Below are positions 13,475-20,839 of a stretch of DNA of 21,468 nt, piece by piece (within the stretch, counting starts at the first letter, position 1; every line of letters starts with the position of its first letter). Source of the stretch: Bacillota bacterium (lineage in GTDB: Bacteria > Bacillota > Clostridia > Oscillospirales > Acutalibacteraceae); the NCBI GenBank assembly GCA_023390175.1, contig JAEWDK010000012.1, forward strand, positions 1-21,468, read 5' to 3'. Below the pieces are notes generated by a model that saw only the letters and a list, made by a program, of their open reading frames with translations, was not told the origin of the DNA and ran no database searches. A program made the position numbers and the translations under genes.

Positions 13475-14482
13475 ATGTATCATGGAAGATTTACCGGAAC
13501 CCATTACGATGTTGGGTACAAATGGGGCCGCTTGCTGCTCAAAAACGGGAAAAAGCTAGACCACTGCCCAACCTTTGCGCTGACGGAGGACAAATACGCC
13601 TTTGCGGGAGAATGCGTTAAAGAATACCAAAGATATTTTCCAGAGGTTCTGGAGGAAATCCGGGGTATCGCGGACGGAAACGAGGTGCCTGTGAAAACCC
13701 TCCAAGCGCTGCTTTTTTGCATGTACTGCTTCGAACCTGATCACAAATGCACCTGCTTTGCCTTCAGCACGGAGAACGAGGTCGTTTTTGCAAGGAACAG
13801 CGATTTTCTCGTGAGCCTGGAAAAGCTCTATATGAACTGTCTGTATCGCCTTGAGGGCGGTTATGGGTTCAACGGGAACACGACCGCCTTCGTGGAGATG
13901 GAAGACGGCGTCAATCAGCACGGGCTGGCTATCGGGCTAACCTTTGTCTATCCGCATCTGCGAAAGCCGGGTCTCAATGCCGGGATGCTGTTGCGCTGCC
14001 TTTTGGAGAAATGCAAAACCACCGCCGAAGCGATAGAGGCACTGCGCAAACTCCCCATCGCGTCGGCACAGACGCTGACCATAGCGGACAAAGGCGGCGA
14101 AATCGCCGTGGTGGAATGCAACCCCAGAGAGATGGAGGTCATCCGTCCCCATGCCGGGGAGCGGTTTGTCGCGACCGCCAACAACTTTAATTCTGAAAAG
14201 ATGCGACCGTACCGTAACCCTGAAATCGACGACTGGCGCTCGGACGAGCGTTATCAGACCGCACGGAACGCTCTGGAACGGAATAAAGGCGGTTACACCG
14301 TTGCTTTCGCGGAGAATGTGTTGTCCGGAAAATACGGCTTCATGTGCCAGTATGACCGCAGGCAAAACGCCGACACGGTTTGGTCCGTCGTCTACGACCT
14401 CAAGAGGAAGCAGATCTGGAGGGTCGAAGGGAATCCCTCACGCAAGCATTTTAAACGAGACGACCGAATGAAGATGGATTAA
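13475..14482 (+). CDS. C45-type acyltransferase / linear amide C-N hydrolase
   Basis: A 335-residue Ntn-hydrolase of the isopenicillin-N acyltransferase (peptidase C45)/choloylglycine hydrolase-like group. The probable nucleophile is Cys92 in KCTCFAF (91-97); Cys94 is a less likely candidate. The conserved ARNSDF (106-111) and ECNPREMEV stretches follow. In this family the protein cleaves itself just before the Cys and the new N-terminal Cys attacks linear amide bonds, such as acylated amino acids, bile-salt-like amides or beta-lactam side chains. No signal peptide is visible, so it is likely cytoplasmic. A promoter and a ribosome-site-masking hairpin precede it, suggesting independent control. 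The substrate is unknown. Confidence 0.82.
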   Translation: MYHGRFTGTHYDVGYKWGRLLLKNGKKLDHCPTFALTEDKYAFAGECVKEYQRYFPEVLEEIRGIADGNEVPVKTLQALLFCMYCFEPDHKCTCFAFSTENEVVFARNSDFLVSLEKLYMNCLYRLEGGYGFNGNTTAFVEMEDGVNQHGLAIGLTFVYPHLRKPGLNAGMLLRCLLEKCKTTAEAIEALRKLPIASAQTLTIADKGGEIAVVECNPREMEVIRPHAGERFVATANNFNSEKMRPYRNPEIDDWRSDERYQTARNALERNKGGYTVAFAENVLSGKYGFMCQYDRRQNADTVWSVVYDLKRKQIWRVEGNPSRKHFKRDDRMKMD

Positions 14483-14503
14483 GTGATATGCCCAGACAGA
14501 CGC

Positions 14504-14522
14504 CGGTTGAAGAATTCAACCG
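14504..14522. repeat. Perfect inverted repeat between the C45 and XRE genes
   Basis: CGGTTGAA-gaa-TTCAACCG, 8-bp arms and a 3-base centre, 41 bases before the -35 box of the XRE gene. There is no T-run, so it is more likely a protein-binding palindrome, possibly for the XRE regulator itself, than a terminator. Confidence 0.6.
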
Positions 14523-14562
14523 TAGGTTAAAAAGCAGGCATAAAAAGTCAAACACACCTCCA

Positions 14563-14591
14563 TTGCGGTATTCCCCGTGGTCGACTATACT
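14563..14591 (+). promoter_or_regulatory. Probable promoter of the XRE regulator gene
   Basis: TTGCGG (14563-14568), 17 bases, TATACT (14586-14591), with the start codon 43 bases downstream at 14634. The -10 box is strong and the -35 box is weak. Confidence 0.6.
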
Positions 14592-14633
14592 GATACTCAG
14601 GAAGGGCCTTCCTCAAGAAAGCGAGGAATCAGA

Positions 14634-15716
14634 ATGGAATTATCTATTGGGAAAAACATTCAGAATAAAAGAAAAGCCATGGGGCTGACGCAGGACCAGC
14701 TTGCCACGGCGATCGGCGTGTCCATTGCGGCGGTGTCAAAATGGGAAACGGGCGGTGCGTATCCGGATATTACCCTGCTCGCCCCGATCGCTCGGCTGCT
14801 TGGCGTTACGGTTGACGATCTGCTGGGCTTCGAGCCGCAGCTGTCGGAGAATCAGGTCATGGAGCTCTGCGAGAAGTGCGCAAAATTATTTGAGTCCTCC
14901 AATTATGAAAGCGCAGTGTCCTTCGGAGAAAAGAACATCCGGGAATATCCGAACAACCAGCTCTTAAAGCTGCGAATGGGCAATGTTTTTATGATGCACA
15001 CTCCCTGCGCGCGAACGGAGGACGAGGCCGCCGATTTGTTAAGCCGCGCGGAAACCCTGATGCGGGAGGCAACCGAAAGCGAGAATATTCAGATCCGCGA
15101 AGCCGCGCTGCAGGGGCTGAGCGCCCTGCTGATGCAGCAGGAAAGGTACGAGGAAGCGCTGAAGGCGCTTGACGGCATCCACAGCTCGGAAATCGAGCCG
15201 AATCAAATGAAAGTCTCCATCTACTATGCCATGGGAGATTACGAAAAGTCAAAGCAGGTGGCGCAGTATTTGCTTGCCACGCACGCGTTTGGCTGCAATA
15301 TTGCCCTCGGCACGCTCTCCAAGATTGCAAAAAAGAAGCGTGATTATCCGCTTGCGCTGCGGATGGAAAACTTAAGCCTTCAGCTTTCCAAAATGTTTGG
15401 CCGGGATCAAATTTACGGTCAGGATTTGAATCATTATCTGATGATTGCGCAGTGCCACGCGGAGCAGAAGCAGGAACGGGAAACGCTGGATGCGCTTGGA
15501 GCGTTTTTGAAGTGCGCGCAGATGCCCGCGGACCATGACGCGGTAAAGGAAAGCCCCTTCTTTGACAGTATTGAGATGAGCGAAACACCTCAATCAAAAA
15601 GCTATTTAAATCACTGCGTCCGTGAGATGATAAAGGGAAATCCTGCATTTGACTTTTTAAGCGGGAATCGGGAGTTTCAGGATATTTTAGCCGCGCTGGA
15701 ACACCTTCCGGAATAA
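14634..15716 (+). CDS. XRE-type regulator with TPR-like C-terminus
   Basis: A 360-residue protein. Residues 5-60 are a Cro/CI (XRE) helix-turn-helix: IGKNIQNKRKAMGLTQDQLA, then VSKWETGGAYPDITLLAPIA and LGVTVDDLLG. The remaining 300 residues are amphipathic helix pairs (for example MQQERYEEALKALDGI and YYAMGDYEKSKQVAQYLL) with the spacing of tetratricopeptide repeats. This layout occurs in peptide-responsive RRNPP-type regulators and in the widespread Clostridia XRE-TPR group. ATG 14634 (GAGGA about six bases upstream) is preferred over the longer frame, whose extra residues overlap the promoter. It could control neighbouring cargo or the transfer genes; the palindrome at 14504 is a candidate site. 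A clear terminator follows. Confidence 0.85.
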   Translation: MELSIGKNIQNKRKAMGLTQDQLATAIGVSIAAVSKWETGGAYPDITLLAPIARLLGVTVDDLLGFEPQLSENQVMELCEKCAKLFESSNYESAVSFGEKNIREYPNNQLLKLRMGNVFMMHTPCARTEDEAADLLSRAETLMREATESENIQIREAALQGLSALLMQQERYEEALKALDGIHSSEIEPNQMKVSIYYAMGDYEKSKQVAQYLLATHAFGCNIALGTLSKIAKKKRDYPLALRMENLSLQLSKMFGRDQIYGQDLNHYLMIAQCHAEQKQERETLDALGAFLKCAQMPADHDAVKESPFFDSIEMSETPQSKSYLNHCVREMIKGNPAFDFLSGNREFQDILAALEHLPE

Positions 15717-15725
15717 CGTTTTTAT

Positions 15726-15774
15726 AAGAGCAGGCCGAACTGTTGTTATGAATGGTCCGGCCTGTTCTTTTTTT
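15726..15774 (+). terminator. Terminator of the XRE regulator gene
   Basis: AAGAGCAGGCCG (15726-15737) pairs with CGGCCTGTTCTT (15758-15769), including one G-U pair, and the T-run continues to 15774. It starts ten bases after the stop codon. Confidence 0.85.
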
Positions 15775-15824
15775 CATTCCAACGACGTTCCAGTCTGTCC
15801 GTTGCATCAAGGCGATACGTTCAA

Positions 15825-15833
15825 TGGTAAAAT
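15825..15833 (+). promoter_or_regulatory. Extended -10 promoter of the 242-residue gene
   Basis: TGGTAAAAT is an extended -10 box 27 bases before the start at 15860. A TTGCAT at 15802 lies upstream at a long 20-base spacing. It resembles the TGGTATAAT box at 9854. Confidence 0.55.
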
Positions 15834-15859
15834 AGATATACAGGAACGGAGGGATCATA

Positions 15860-16588
15860 ATGTCGGTTGAACGCAAGGGTGAACAGATTATCATCCATAC
15901 GGAAAAAGGCGCCCAGTCAATTTCACCTATGAAAACAGTCATAAACAGTTTTGACGCTGGTGCATTCAAAGCGTGGCAGGACGAATGCACGAGTAAAATT
16001 ACGCCTAATGTTCGGCTGGCGAGTGAACTGACCGGTTATCTCATGGCGCGTTACGATCTTGAACCACTTGATCTGCGGGATGATACAATACAAATGTTTT
16101 TACACAGCTTTGTTCCGCGTCATTTTGGGGAACGGCTAAAGCACAATCCGCCACAATTTTCTTTTAATATGACAGATAAGGAACTGGAAAACTGGCAGCG
16201 GGAAACGGATTCCCAGCGAGAGGAAATCCGTTTGACTCTGCCCGAACAGTTTGGAATCAAGGTACATGGATTTCATATCCTGCACACGAACAAAAATGAG
16301 CCTTTGATTGAAGTCGATCGCCGACAATGGTGGGAACGATGGGGAAACGAACATTGCAAAGATACAACAAACTATACGGAGCCAGAAGGCTATTTCTGCT
16401 TTGAGGAAACGGCCTGCGAAGGGAGCGGGTCAGGTTTCGGTGGGACGGCACTGGCCCGTGAAGCGGCACTGTTTATCGGCGTAACCGAGGAAGACATCAA
16501 AAATCGGACGAACCGTTTTCTTGGATACGCATCCGCTCTTGTGGAGAAAGGCCTACTGCCCCCCATAACTGATTTCATGAATAAATAA
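15860..16588 (+). CDS. Hypothetical protein, 242 residues
   Basis: I do not recognise this protein. It is a soluble, mixed alpha/beta-looking protein without a signal peptide or membrane helix. It has a tryptophan-rich acidic/basic segment (VDRRQWWERWGNEHCKD around residues 153-169), then a glycine-rich turn EGSGSGFGGTALAREAALF (around 190-208). The start at 15860 is supported by GGAGGG nine bases upstream and an extended -10 promoter, and it is closed by a hairpin terminator, so it is a self-contained unit. It is convergent with the minus-strand pilin-like gene and ends the plus-strand island. Its base composition looks more AT-rich than the transfer genes. Confidence 0.72.
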   Translation: MSVERKGEQIIIHTEKGAQSISPMKTVINSFDAGAFKAWQDECTSKITPNVRLASELTGYLMARYDLEPLDLRDDTIQMFLHSFVPRHFGERLKHNPPQFSFNMTDKELENWQRETDSQREEIRLTLPEQFGIKVHGFHILHTNKNEPLIEVDRRQWWERWGNEHCKDTTNYTEPEGYFCFEETACEGSGSGFGGTALAREAALFIGVTEEDIKNRTNRFLGYASALVEKGLLPPITDFMNK

Positions 16589-16601
16589 CTGTTATAGATG
16601 T

Positions 16602-16656
16602 AAATAGCCGAACAAGCTTGACTTTTTTTAGAGTCATCCTCGTCCGGCTATTTTTT
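16602..16656. terminator. Bidirectional terminator between convergent genes
   Basis: AAATAGCCG (16602-16610) pairs with CGGCTATTT (16645-16653), with a smaller GACT/AGTC helix inside. The right arm runs into TTTTTT for the plus strand and the left arm offers a short A/T flank for the minus strand. It serves the 242-residue gene and may also stop the pilin-like transcript. Confidence 0.75.
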
Positions 16657-16994
16657 CACATCCCAACTACGCTCCAAATGTACAGCGGTGCCGTCAATGT
16701 GAACACTAAACAGGCGAACAAAATTGCCGGCGCCGCCCATTCGAATTGTCCGTGCTTTCTGTAGTCGAAATAAGCCGTGCCCAATTTCGCGAAAAAAAAC
16801 ACGGCCAGGATCAGGTCGATAGCCGGGAATACAACGCTGTTGACAACAGTCTTTATTTGCTGTGACGCCGTTTTCCATGTGCCCTCCACAGCTCCCGCCA
16901 CATCGCCGCTTCCCGCCGCATACGCGGTTGTTCCAAAGAGGCAGGTCAGGACGAGAACCACGCACAGAGCCGAGAGAATACGCTTCTTTTTCAT
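16656..16994 (-). CDS. DUF3852-like small membrane protein, VirB2-like pilin candidate
   Basis: A 112-residue protein. The ATG at 16994 follows AAAGGTGG; the longer frame begins at a TTG inside that ribosome site and is not used. It has a signal peptide (KKKRILSALCVVLVLTCLFG, cleavage expected after TAYA near residue 26), a short amphipathic mature start, and two membrane segments (about 52-70 and 87-108) separated by a charged loop FDYRKHGQFEW. Size, signal peptide and two helices match the layout of VirB2-type conjugative pilins. The sequence resembles DUF3852 proteins of Clostridia ICEs. It should assemble in the membrane with the TrbL-like and PrgI proteins. A strong terminator separates it from the upstream 561-residue gene. 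Confidence 0.75.
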   Translation of the reverse strand: MKKKRILSALCVVLVLTCLFGTTAYAAGSGDVAGAVEGTWKTASQQIKTVVNSVVFPAIDLILAVFFFAKLGTAYFDYRKHGQFEWAAPAILFACLVFTLTAPLYIWSVVGM

Positions 16995-17027
16995 GGATTT
17001 TCCACCTTTCAAATGATTTTGTGCAAG

Positions 17028-17062
17028 AAAAAAAAGATCGCTGAAGCTTCTGCTCCGCGATC
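17028..17062 (-). terminator. Strong terminator before the pilin-like gene
   Basis: Minus strand: GATCGCGGAGC, AGAA loop, GCTTC-A-GCGATC, an 11-bp stem with one bulge and one G-U, then eight T. It lies 16 bases after the stop of the 561-residue gene and 34 bases before the start of the next gene. Confidence 0.85.
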
Positions 17063-17078
17063 CTTTTTCTTTCTGCTA

Positions 17079-18764
17079 TTAGGGGTTTACGGGGGCGATG
17101 TGCCAGTCGCTCCAAAGGCTTCCCCGTATCGTTACCGAGTCGGTGAGGTTCATGCTGAGCATCCCTGCGGGTGTCCAGCAGTCTTCCAGATAGGTATAGG
17201 GCGTGTAACTGCCGTCCGGTATCCAGATCGGCGTGAAGTGTGTCCGACGCTTGTAAGTCGAATATTTATTGGACGCAAACTCAAACTCCGCGTTATATCC
17301 GGAGCGCGTCTGTTTCAACAGCCGCCAGAAAGACTGGTACCCGAATTCCGGAAAGTACGTGACGGCGGTCTGCGCACCGGTTACCGCCGAGGACTGGCTG
17401 GTGCTTACTCTGGCAGTCGTTGTCTGGTTGATCCCATAGCCGCTTTTCAGAATTTTGCCCGATGCCGTTGGATCTTTCGTGTCCGGCGTGACGCTCATGG
17501 AAGTGGTAAGGCTTGCTGAATAAGAGATCAAGTTAAAGTCCCACCAGCCGTCATCCTCCCAATAACCGTCATCGTCATCGCCATGCCATACCCAATGCGC
17601 ATGCCATGACGGACGCCAGACACCCCAGGACGCGGAGGTTTTCTGCGTATTGTTGGGAACTGGGGACGCGGCGTAGGAGTTATTTCGGTCATCCGCTACA
17701 GGATCGGGGGGATCGTGTCCGGAGAGATCTACAATCTTTGCGGTGATGGTTCCCTCGCTTGCCGAGCCGCTGCCGCTCACCGACACGCGGATGGTCATGG
17801 TCTGCGGCGTGGACGGCGTTGTCCAGCGTATCCACGCCAGCTGGCTGTCGCCATCCGGGTAGTAGACGCCGCCTACGGTGTAAGTCTGGCCCCCAATCGT
17901 GAACCGCACTGTGACGGGATTGTCCGGATCGGACTGCCCGCCGCGCACCGTCACGGATGTGATGACCTCCGTGTTGACGCGGTACTCATAGTTTGTCGTG
18001 CCGACGGTAGGCGGTTCCGCTTCGCTGAACCTTACGATGCCAAGCCCAAGGGATGAGATGATATCCGTGTCCGACGCGGCTTTGGTCGTGGAGCCGCCCC
18101 ATGCCGGGTAACCGAGATCCGGGGTTTCCAGGAACATCGCCAGCGGCAGGTTCTTGTGGCTGAGCGAGACCATCTTGCTCCGCAGTCCGCCCCCGAGCTG
18201 CTGGTCGAACAGCGCGGCCTCCGTGGCGGTCATGGCATATTTGACGCCGCCGAAGGTCATATAGGCGATGGGCTCCAGAAGCAGCTTGTACTGCCCATTG
18301 ATCAGAACATTAAAGTTCATTCCGGTCAGGTTCGCAATGCTCCGGATTACCTGCTCATCGGTGAAATAGCTCTTGATTGCGGCGATGTTACCATTTCCTC
18401 CGGATGTACTGATGATCTTTGGCAGAGCCTGAGAGGGATTCACATAGCTATAGGTGCTGGTGTTGACAGATAAGGAATATCCTTGTGTGTAAGAAATTTT
18501 ACAGACTTTATTAAAATTAGCCGCAATTACCGGATGCTTATTCGTCAGATCAATGGGGACTGTAACCACAGCATGGTCGCTGGCCCTGATGACGGTCACG
18601 CGCACTCCCTCGTCGCCAGTGTTCCAGAAATCCGTGTTGGTGCCGCTTCCCATCCCGCCTCCGCCGCCGTCTACATTCCCGTCCCCGATTGTATTGGCAC
18701 TCACCGGCAGTACTGTGGAAATCATCAGTGCCAGCATTAAAAAAATGCTGATGATTCGTTTCAC
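17079..18764 (-). CDS. Secreted protein with Trp/His/Asp-rich segment, conjugation-associated
   Basis: A 561-residue exported protein. GTG 18764 is the start, behind AAAGGAGG. The signal peptide (RIISIFLMLALMISTVLPVSA) ends near residue 23. There is no C-terminal anchor or sortase motif, so it is secreted or held by partners. The first 240 residues contain LLINGQYK-type strands and a MTFGGVKYAMTATEAAL segment. Residues about 265-350 look like an immunoglobulin/fibronectin-type beta domain (TSVTVRGGQSDPDNPVTVRF, then MTIRVSVSG). Residues 380-410 carry eight Trp, three His and seven Asp. The C-terminal part is beta-rich and aromatic. I do not recognise a named family. The position between the TadE-like and pilin-like genes suggests a surface or adhesin component of the mating apparatus. 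Confidence 0.78.
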   Translation of the reverse strand: MKRIISIFLMLALMISTVLPVSANTIGDGNVDGGGGGMGSGTNTDFWNTGDEGVRVTVIRASDHAVVTVPIDLTNKHPVIAANFNKVCKISYTQGYSLSVNTSTYSYVNPSQALPKIISTSGGNGNIAAIKSYFTDEQVIRSIANLTGMNFNVLINGQYKLLLEPIAYMTFGGVKYAMTATEAALFDQQLGGGLRSKMVSLSHKNLPLAMFLETPDLGYPAWGGSTTKAASDTDIISSLGLGIVRFSEAEPPTVGTTNYEYRVNTEVITSVTVRGGQSDPDNPVTVRFTIGGQTYTVGGVYYPDGDSQLAWIRWTTPSTPQTMTIRVSVSGSGSASEGTITAKIVDLSGHDPPDPVADDRNNSYAASPVPNNTQKTSASWGVWRPSWHAHWVWHGDDDDGYWEDDGWWDFNLISYSASLTTSMSVTPDTKDPTASGKILKSGYGINQTTTARVSTSQSSAVTGAQTAVTYFPEFGYQSFWRLLKQTRSGYNAEFEFASNKYSTYKRRTHFTPIWIPDGSYTPYTYLEDCWTPAGMLSMNLTDSVTIRGSLWSDWHIAPVNP

Positions 18765-18783
18765 GGAATCCTCCTTTCAAATG

Positions 18784-18807
18784 AAAAAGCACAGCCGAAG
18801 CTGTGCT
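18784..18807 (-). terminator. cUUCGg-capped hairpin before the 561-residue gene
   Basis: Minus strand: AGCACAGC-TTCG-GCTGTGCT followed by TTTTT. The 8-bp perfect stem carries the very stable C(UUCG)G tetraloop only in minus-strand RNA. It lies between the DUF6550-like stop and the next ribosome site. Confidence 0.8.
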
Positions 18808-18830
18808 CTCCGTAACATGATTTTGTTAAG

Positions 18831-19394
18831 CTAATCCATCTTACCGATCTTATTGCCGTTTTCATACATATCATTGGCGGTCGTTCCAGATCCTCCACCG
18901 CCATTATCTGTAACCCATCCAAAACCGGGTATATAAATCTTTCCATCTTTTTTATCTCCAGATTTCGGTGTCGACGGTTTGGAGGAGGAATCCGCGGTTG
19001 GCGTGCCATTGTCCGTTTTGAAAGCCTTTTTACCGTCCGGCGTCTGATCGGGGTTTGTTTTCGCTTCCGCCGAGGGTGCGGACGGCTTTGTGACCTGTGC
19101 CTGAATGCTCTGGTCCGTGCCGCTGGAATCTCCGGTATCTTTGGCGCCGCCGTTCTGAGAAGCCGTGTCCGGCGCGGAAACAACCGGGACGCTGACGTCC
19201 GGCGAAGAGCCCGTGGCTTCCGGAGCAGATATGGACGGAACCGAGGTATCCGACGCGACGGAGGAGGTGTCCGCTTTCCCGTCCGTGGGCGTCCCCGTTC
19301 TGAACTGCGCGGCGATGGCGACGACCAGCACAATGCCCAAAACGCCGAGTCCGGCAAGCATGAGCCGCTTTTTTGTTCTATCTGTCAGTTTCAT
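18831..19394 (-). CDS. DUF6550-like membrane-anchored protein
   Basis: A 187-residue protein with an N-terminal membrane anchor (LMLAGLGVLGIVLVVAIAAQ, residues 11-30). A long extracellular region follows, made almost entirely of Ser, Thr, Pro, Asp, Lys and Ala (about 31-145). The short conserved tail has IYIPGFGWV and then NDMYENGNKIGKMD. The tail motif IPGFGW plus MYENGNKIG is what I associate with DUF6550 proteins of Clostridia mobile elements. The low-complexity stretch probably spans the cell wall and displays the tail. The start at 19394 has AGGAGG about eight bases upstream. A 102-base gap separates it from the pseudopilin-like gene, and a cUUCGg terminator hairpin follows it. Confidence 0.75.
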   Translation of the reverse strand: MKLTDRTKKRLMLAGLGVLGIVLVVAIAAQFRTGTPTDGKADTSSVASDTSVPSISAPEATGSSPDVSVPVVSAPDTASQNGGAKDTGDSSGTDQSIQAQVTKPSAPSAEAKTNPDQTPDGKKAFKTDNGTPTADSSSKPSTPKSGDKKDGKIYIPGFGWVTDNGGGGSGTTANDMYENGNKIGKMD

Positions 19395-19455
19395 ATGAGA
19401 TACCCTCCTTTTTCATGGTTGTTGATTCATCGACTTTTTTCAGTATCACACAGTA

Positions 19456-19481
19456 CCACAGACGGTTTCGCAAGTCTATGG
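19456..19481 (-). repeat. Stem-loop in the gap before the DUF6550-like gene
   Basis: Minus strand: CCATAGAC, a 10-base loop, GTCTGTGG, an 8-bp stem with one U-G pair. No T-run follows. It could be a processing or stability element at the 3' end of the pseudopilin message. Confidence 0.45.
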
Positions 19482-19496
19482 GCATGCGTGAAATAG

Positions 19497-20048
19497 TCAG
19501 AATAAAGGCACATATTTTGCCTGCACCTTGAGATTGACCGTCATGGGCGGCAGAATATTCCCAGCAAACCGCACGGGAGCCTCCAGCCGGATCACCCCGT
19601 CGGCCAGATAACCGTTCGCGTTATCCGGGTTGGAAGGCGCCAGCGGCATGTTCCTGAGATGGACGGACAGGTTTGACAGCCGGAACTCCGCTTCGTCCCC
19701 GGCGTATTTCACATGATATCCGCTTTCCTGTCTAAGCTCCAGCAGATTGTCCAGCCGTCCGTAAATATCGCCGTAATCGAGGCTTTCCTCGAAGTCGTCC
19801 GCCGAGAGCTGGTAAGCGCCGGAATAGCCCTCCCGCACGCCGTGATATACATTGTCATAGCTGTCATTTACGGTTGAGATCACGGCGGACTGCACCGCGT
19901 CCCGCACACCCTGGGCGATGATCATCAGCCGGATGCCCTCGGAAGCGACACAGAGAAGCAGCAAAAGCGCCAGCGTCACCGCGATGGTGAGCGGAAAGGC
20001 CGATCCTTTATTGCTTTTGAGTATATCACGGAATTTTTCGAATGTCAC
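19497..20048 (-). CDS. TadE/TadG-like pseudopilin
   Basis: A 183-residue protein with a charged N-terminal stretch FEKFRDILKSNKGSAFPLTI, then a 20-residue hydrophobic helix (about 20-40), then an extracellular alpha/beta region. The order KGSAFPLTIAVTLALLLLLC resembles the G-(S/T/A)-E/F-junction membrane helix of TadE/TadG minor pilins, although the usual Glu at position +5 is replaced by Phe/Pro. It starts with GTG at 20048, overlapping the preceding stop as GTGA, which couples it to the DUF4320-like protein. With the TadC-like protein it suggests a Tad-type pilus assembly line as part of the mating apparatus. Confidence 0.7.
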   Translation of the reverse strand: MTFEKFRDILKSNKGSAFPLTIAVTLALLLLLCVASEGIRLMIIAQGVRDAVQSAVISTVNDSYDNVYHGVREGYSGAYQLSADDFEESLDYGDIYGRLDNLLELRQESGYHVKYAGDEAEFRLSNLSVHLRNMPLAPSNPDNANGYLADGVIRLEAPVRFAGNILPPMTVNLKVQAKYVPLF

Positions 20049-20440
20049 TTCCAGTACACCTCGCTTTTGCCCGACGATTTCGACGTCAGCGTGACGGGAA
20101 AACTCCCAAACCCGCCGAACAGCCCGATATCAGCCCGCACGGAGGCGGTAACGGTGAATTCCTCGTTGAGCTGAATCTTTCCGGCCTTTGACCATGAGAT
20201 GCCCGGCTTGAGGCCGGTCTGCTCGGTCAGCACCTGCGCCCTGCGTGCTGTTTCCGTTCCGACGCATCCCTGAATTTCCGCTTCGCGGCACAGCTCGGAG
20301 GCATAGGTGTCCAGCCTGTTTTTAGTGACAAACACCGGCAGGACGCTCATCGCCACCGCGATCACCAACATGACGCAGAGAATCATCACCGCTGTGTCGA
20401 TATATCCTTCGCCGCGCCGGGAACGGAGGAACTTCAGCAT
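20045..20440 (-). CDS. DUF4320-like pseudopilin
   Basis: A 131-residue protein. A basic start (LKFLRSRRGEGYIDTAVMIL) carries the RRGEGYIDTA junction, followed by one membrane helix (about 15-35). An extracellular part follows with two cysteines (in SELCREAEIQGCVG) that could form a disulphide. The RGEGYIDT pattern and length match DUF4320 proteins, TadE-like pseudopilins found in Clostridia ICEs. It overlaps the DUF3848-like gene upstream by seven bases (ATGCTGA) and the next pseudopilin gene by four, so all three are in one translationally coupled run. It is predicted to be a minor subunit of a surface filament. Confidence 0.78.
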   Translation of the reverse strand: MLKFLRSRRGEGYIDTAVMILCVMLVIAVAMSVLPVFVTKNRLDTYASELCREAEIQGCVGTETARRAQVLTEQTGLKPGISWSKAGKIQLNEEFTVTASVRADIGLFGGFGSFPVTLTSKSSGKSEVYWK

Positions 20441-20823
20441 AGCTGTACCCCCTGATCCGGCCCGGCCTCTTCCGAACCGTCCCGCGCCGGTTCCAGCATG
20501 GCGTATTCGCCCTCGCCAAGCCCCTTGTCGGCGATGCTCCAGAGCACATGCCCCAACTCGTCGCTGTGCGACACGTTCTGCTCAGCCAGCCACTGGTCAC
20601 TCACCAGCCGCAGCGGGTTTTCAAACCGGAGCAGGTATTCCGCGTCATCGGCACTGCAGCAGTCCATAAGTTCGTCATACACCAGCTTTACCGAGGCGAT
20701 TTCCGCCGCCTGTTCGATCAGATCGGGAGCGGGCCTGCTTTGGAGCTGCTGGATATAGGAGCGGTAGTTGGCCTCGATTCGGTCACGCAGTTTTTTCTCC
20801 AGTTGTTTTTCATTTTGATTCAT
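20434..20823 (-). CDS. DUF3848-like protein
   Basis: A 129-residue soluble acidic protein, strongly helical. It has an N-terminal basic helix (NEKQLEKKLRDRIEANYRSY), a middle segment VKLVYDELMDCCSADDAEYL, and LRFENPLRLVSDQWLAEQNV. These agree with my memory of the DUF3848 family, short proteins encoded in Clostridia mobile elements, sometimes fused to DUF3849. The function is unknown. It lies 16 bases after the TadC-like gene and overlaps the DUF4320-like gene, so it belongs to the pilus/transfer transcript. A cytoplasmic adaptor or regulator of that system is a guess. Confidence 0.65.
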   Translation of the reverse strand: MNQNEKQLEKKLRDRIEANYRSYIQQLQSRPAPDLIEQAAEIASVKLVYDELMDCCSADDAEYLLRFENPLRLVSDQWLAEQNVSHSDELGHVLWSIADKGLGEGEYAMLEPARDGSEEAGPDQGVQLC

Positions 20824-20839
20824 ACATAACCCTCCTTCA

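Noticed and set aside
14989..15990. 333-codon minus-strand open frame
   Set aside because: It is antisense to the XRE-TPR gene and runs across that gene's terminator and the next gene's promoter; the composition (Ser/Arg/Pro-rich) is not protein-like.
18717..18760. Inverted repeat with a T7 run (AATCATCAG..CTGATGATT) at the start of the 561-residue gene
   Set aside because: It is within the signal-peptide codons (Ile/Ser/Phe/Leu/Met), where such repeats arise easily. I see no independent sign that it terminates transcription.
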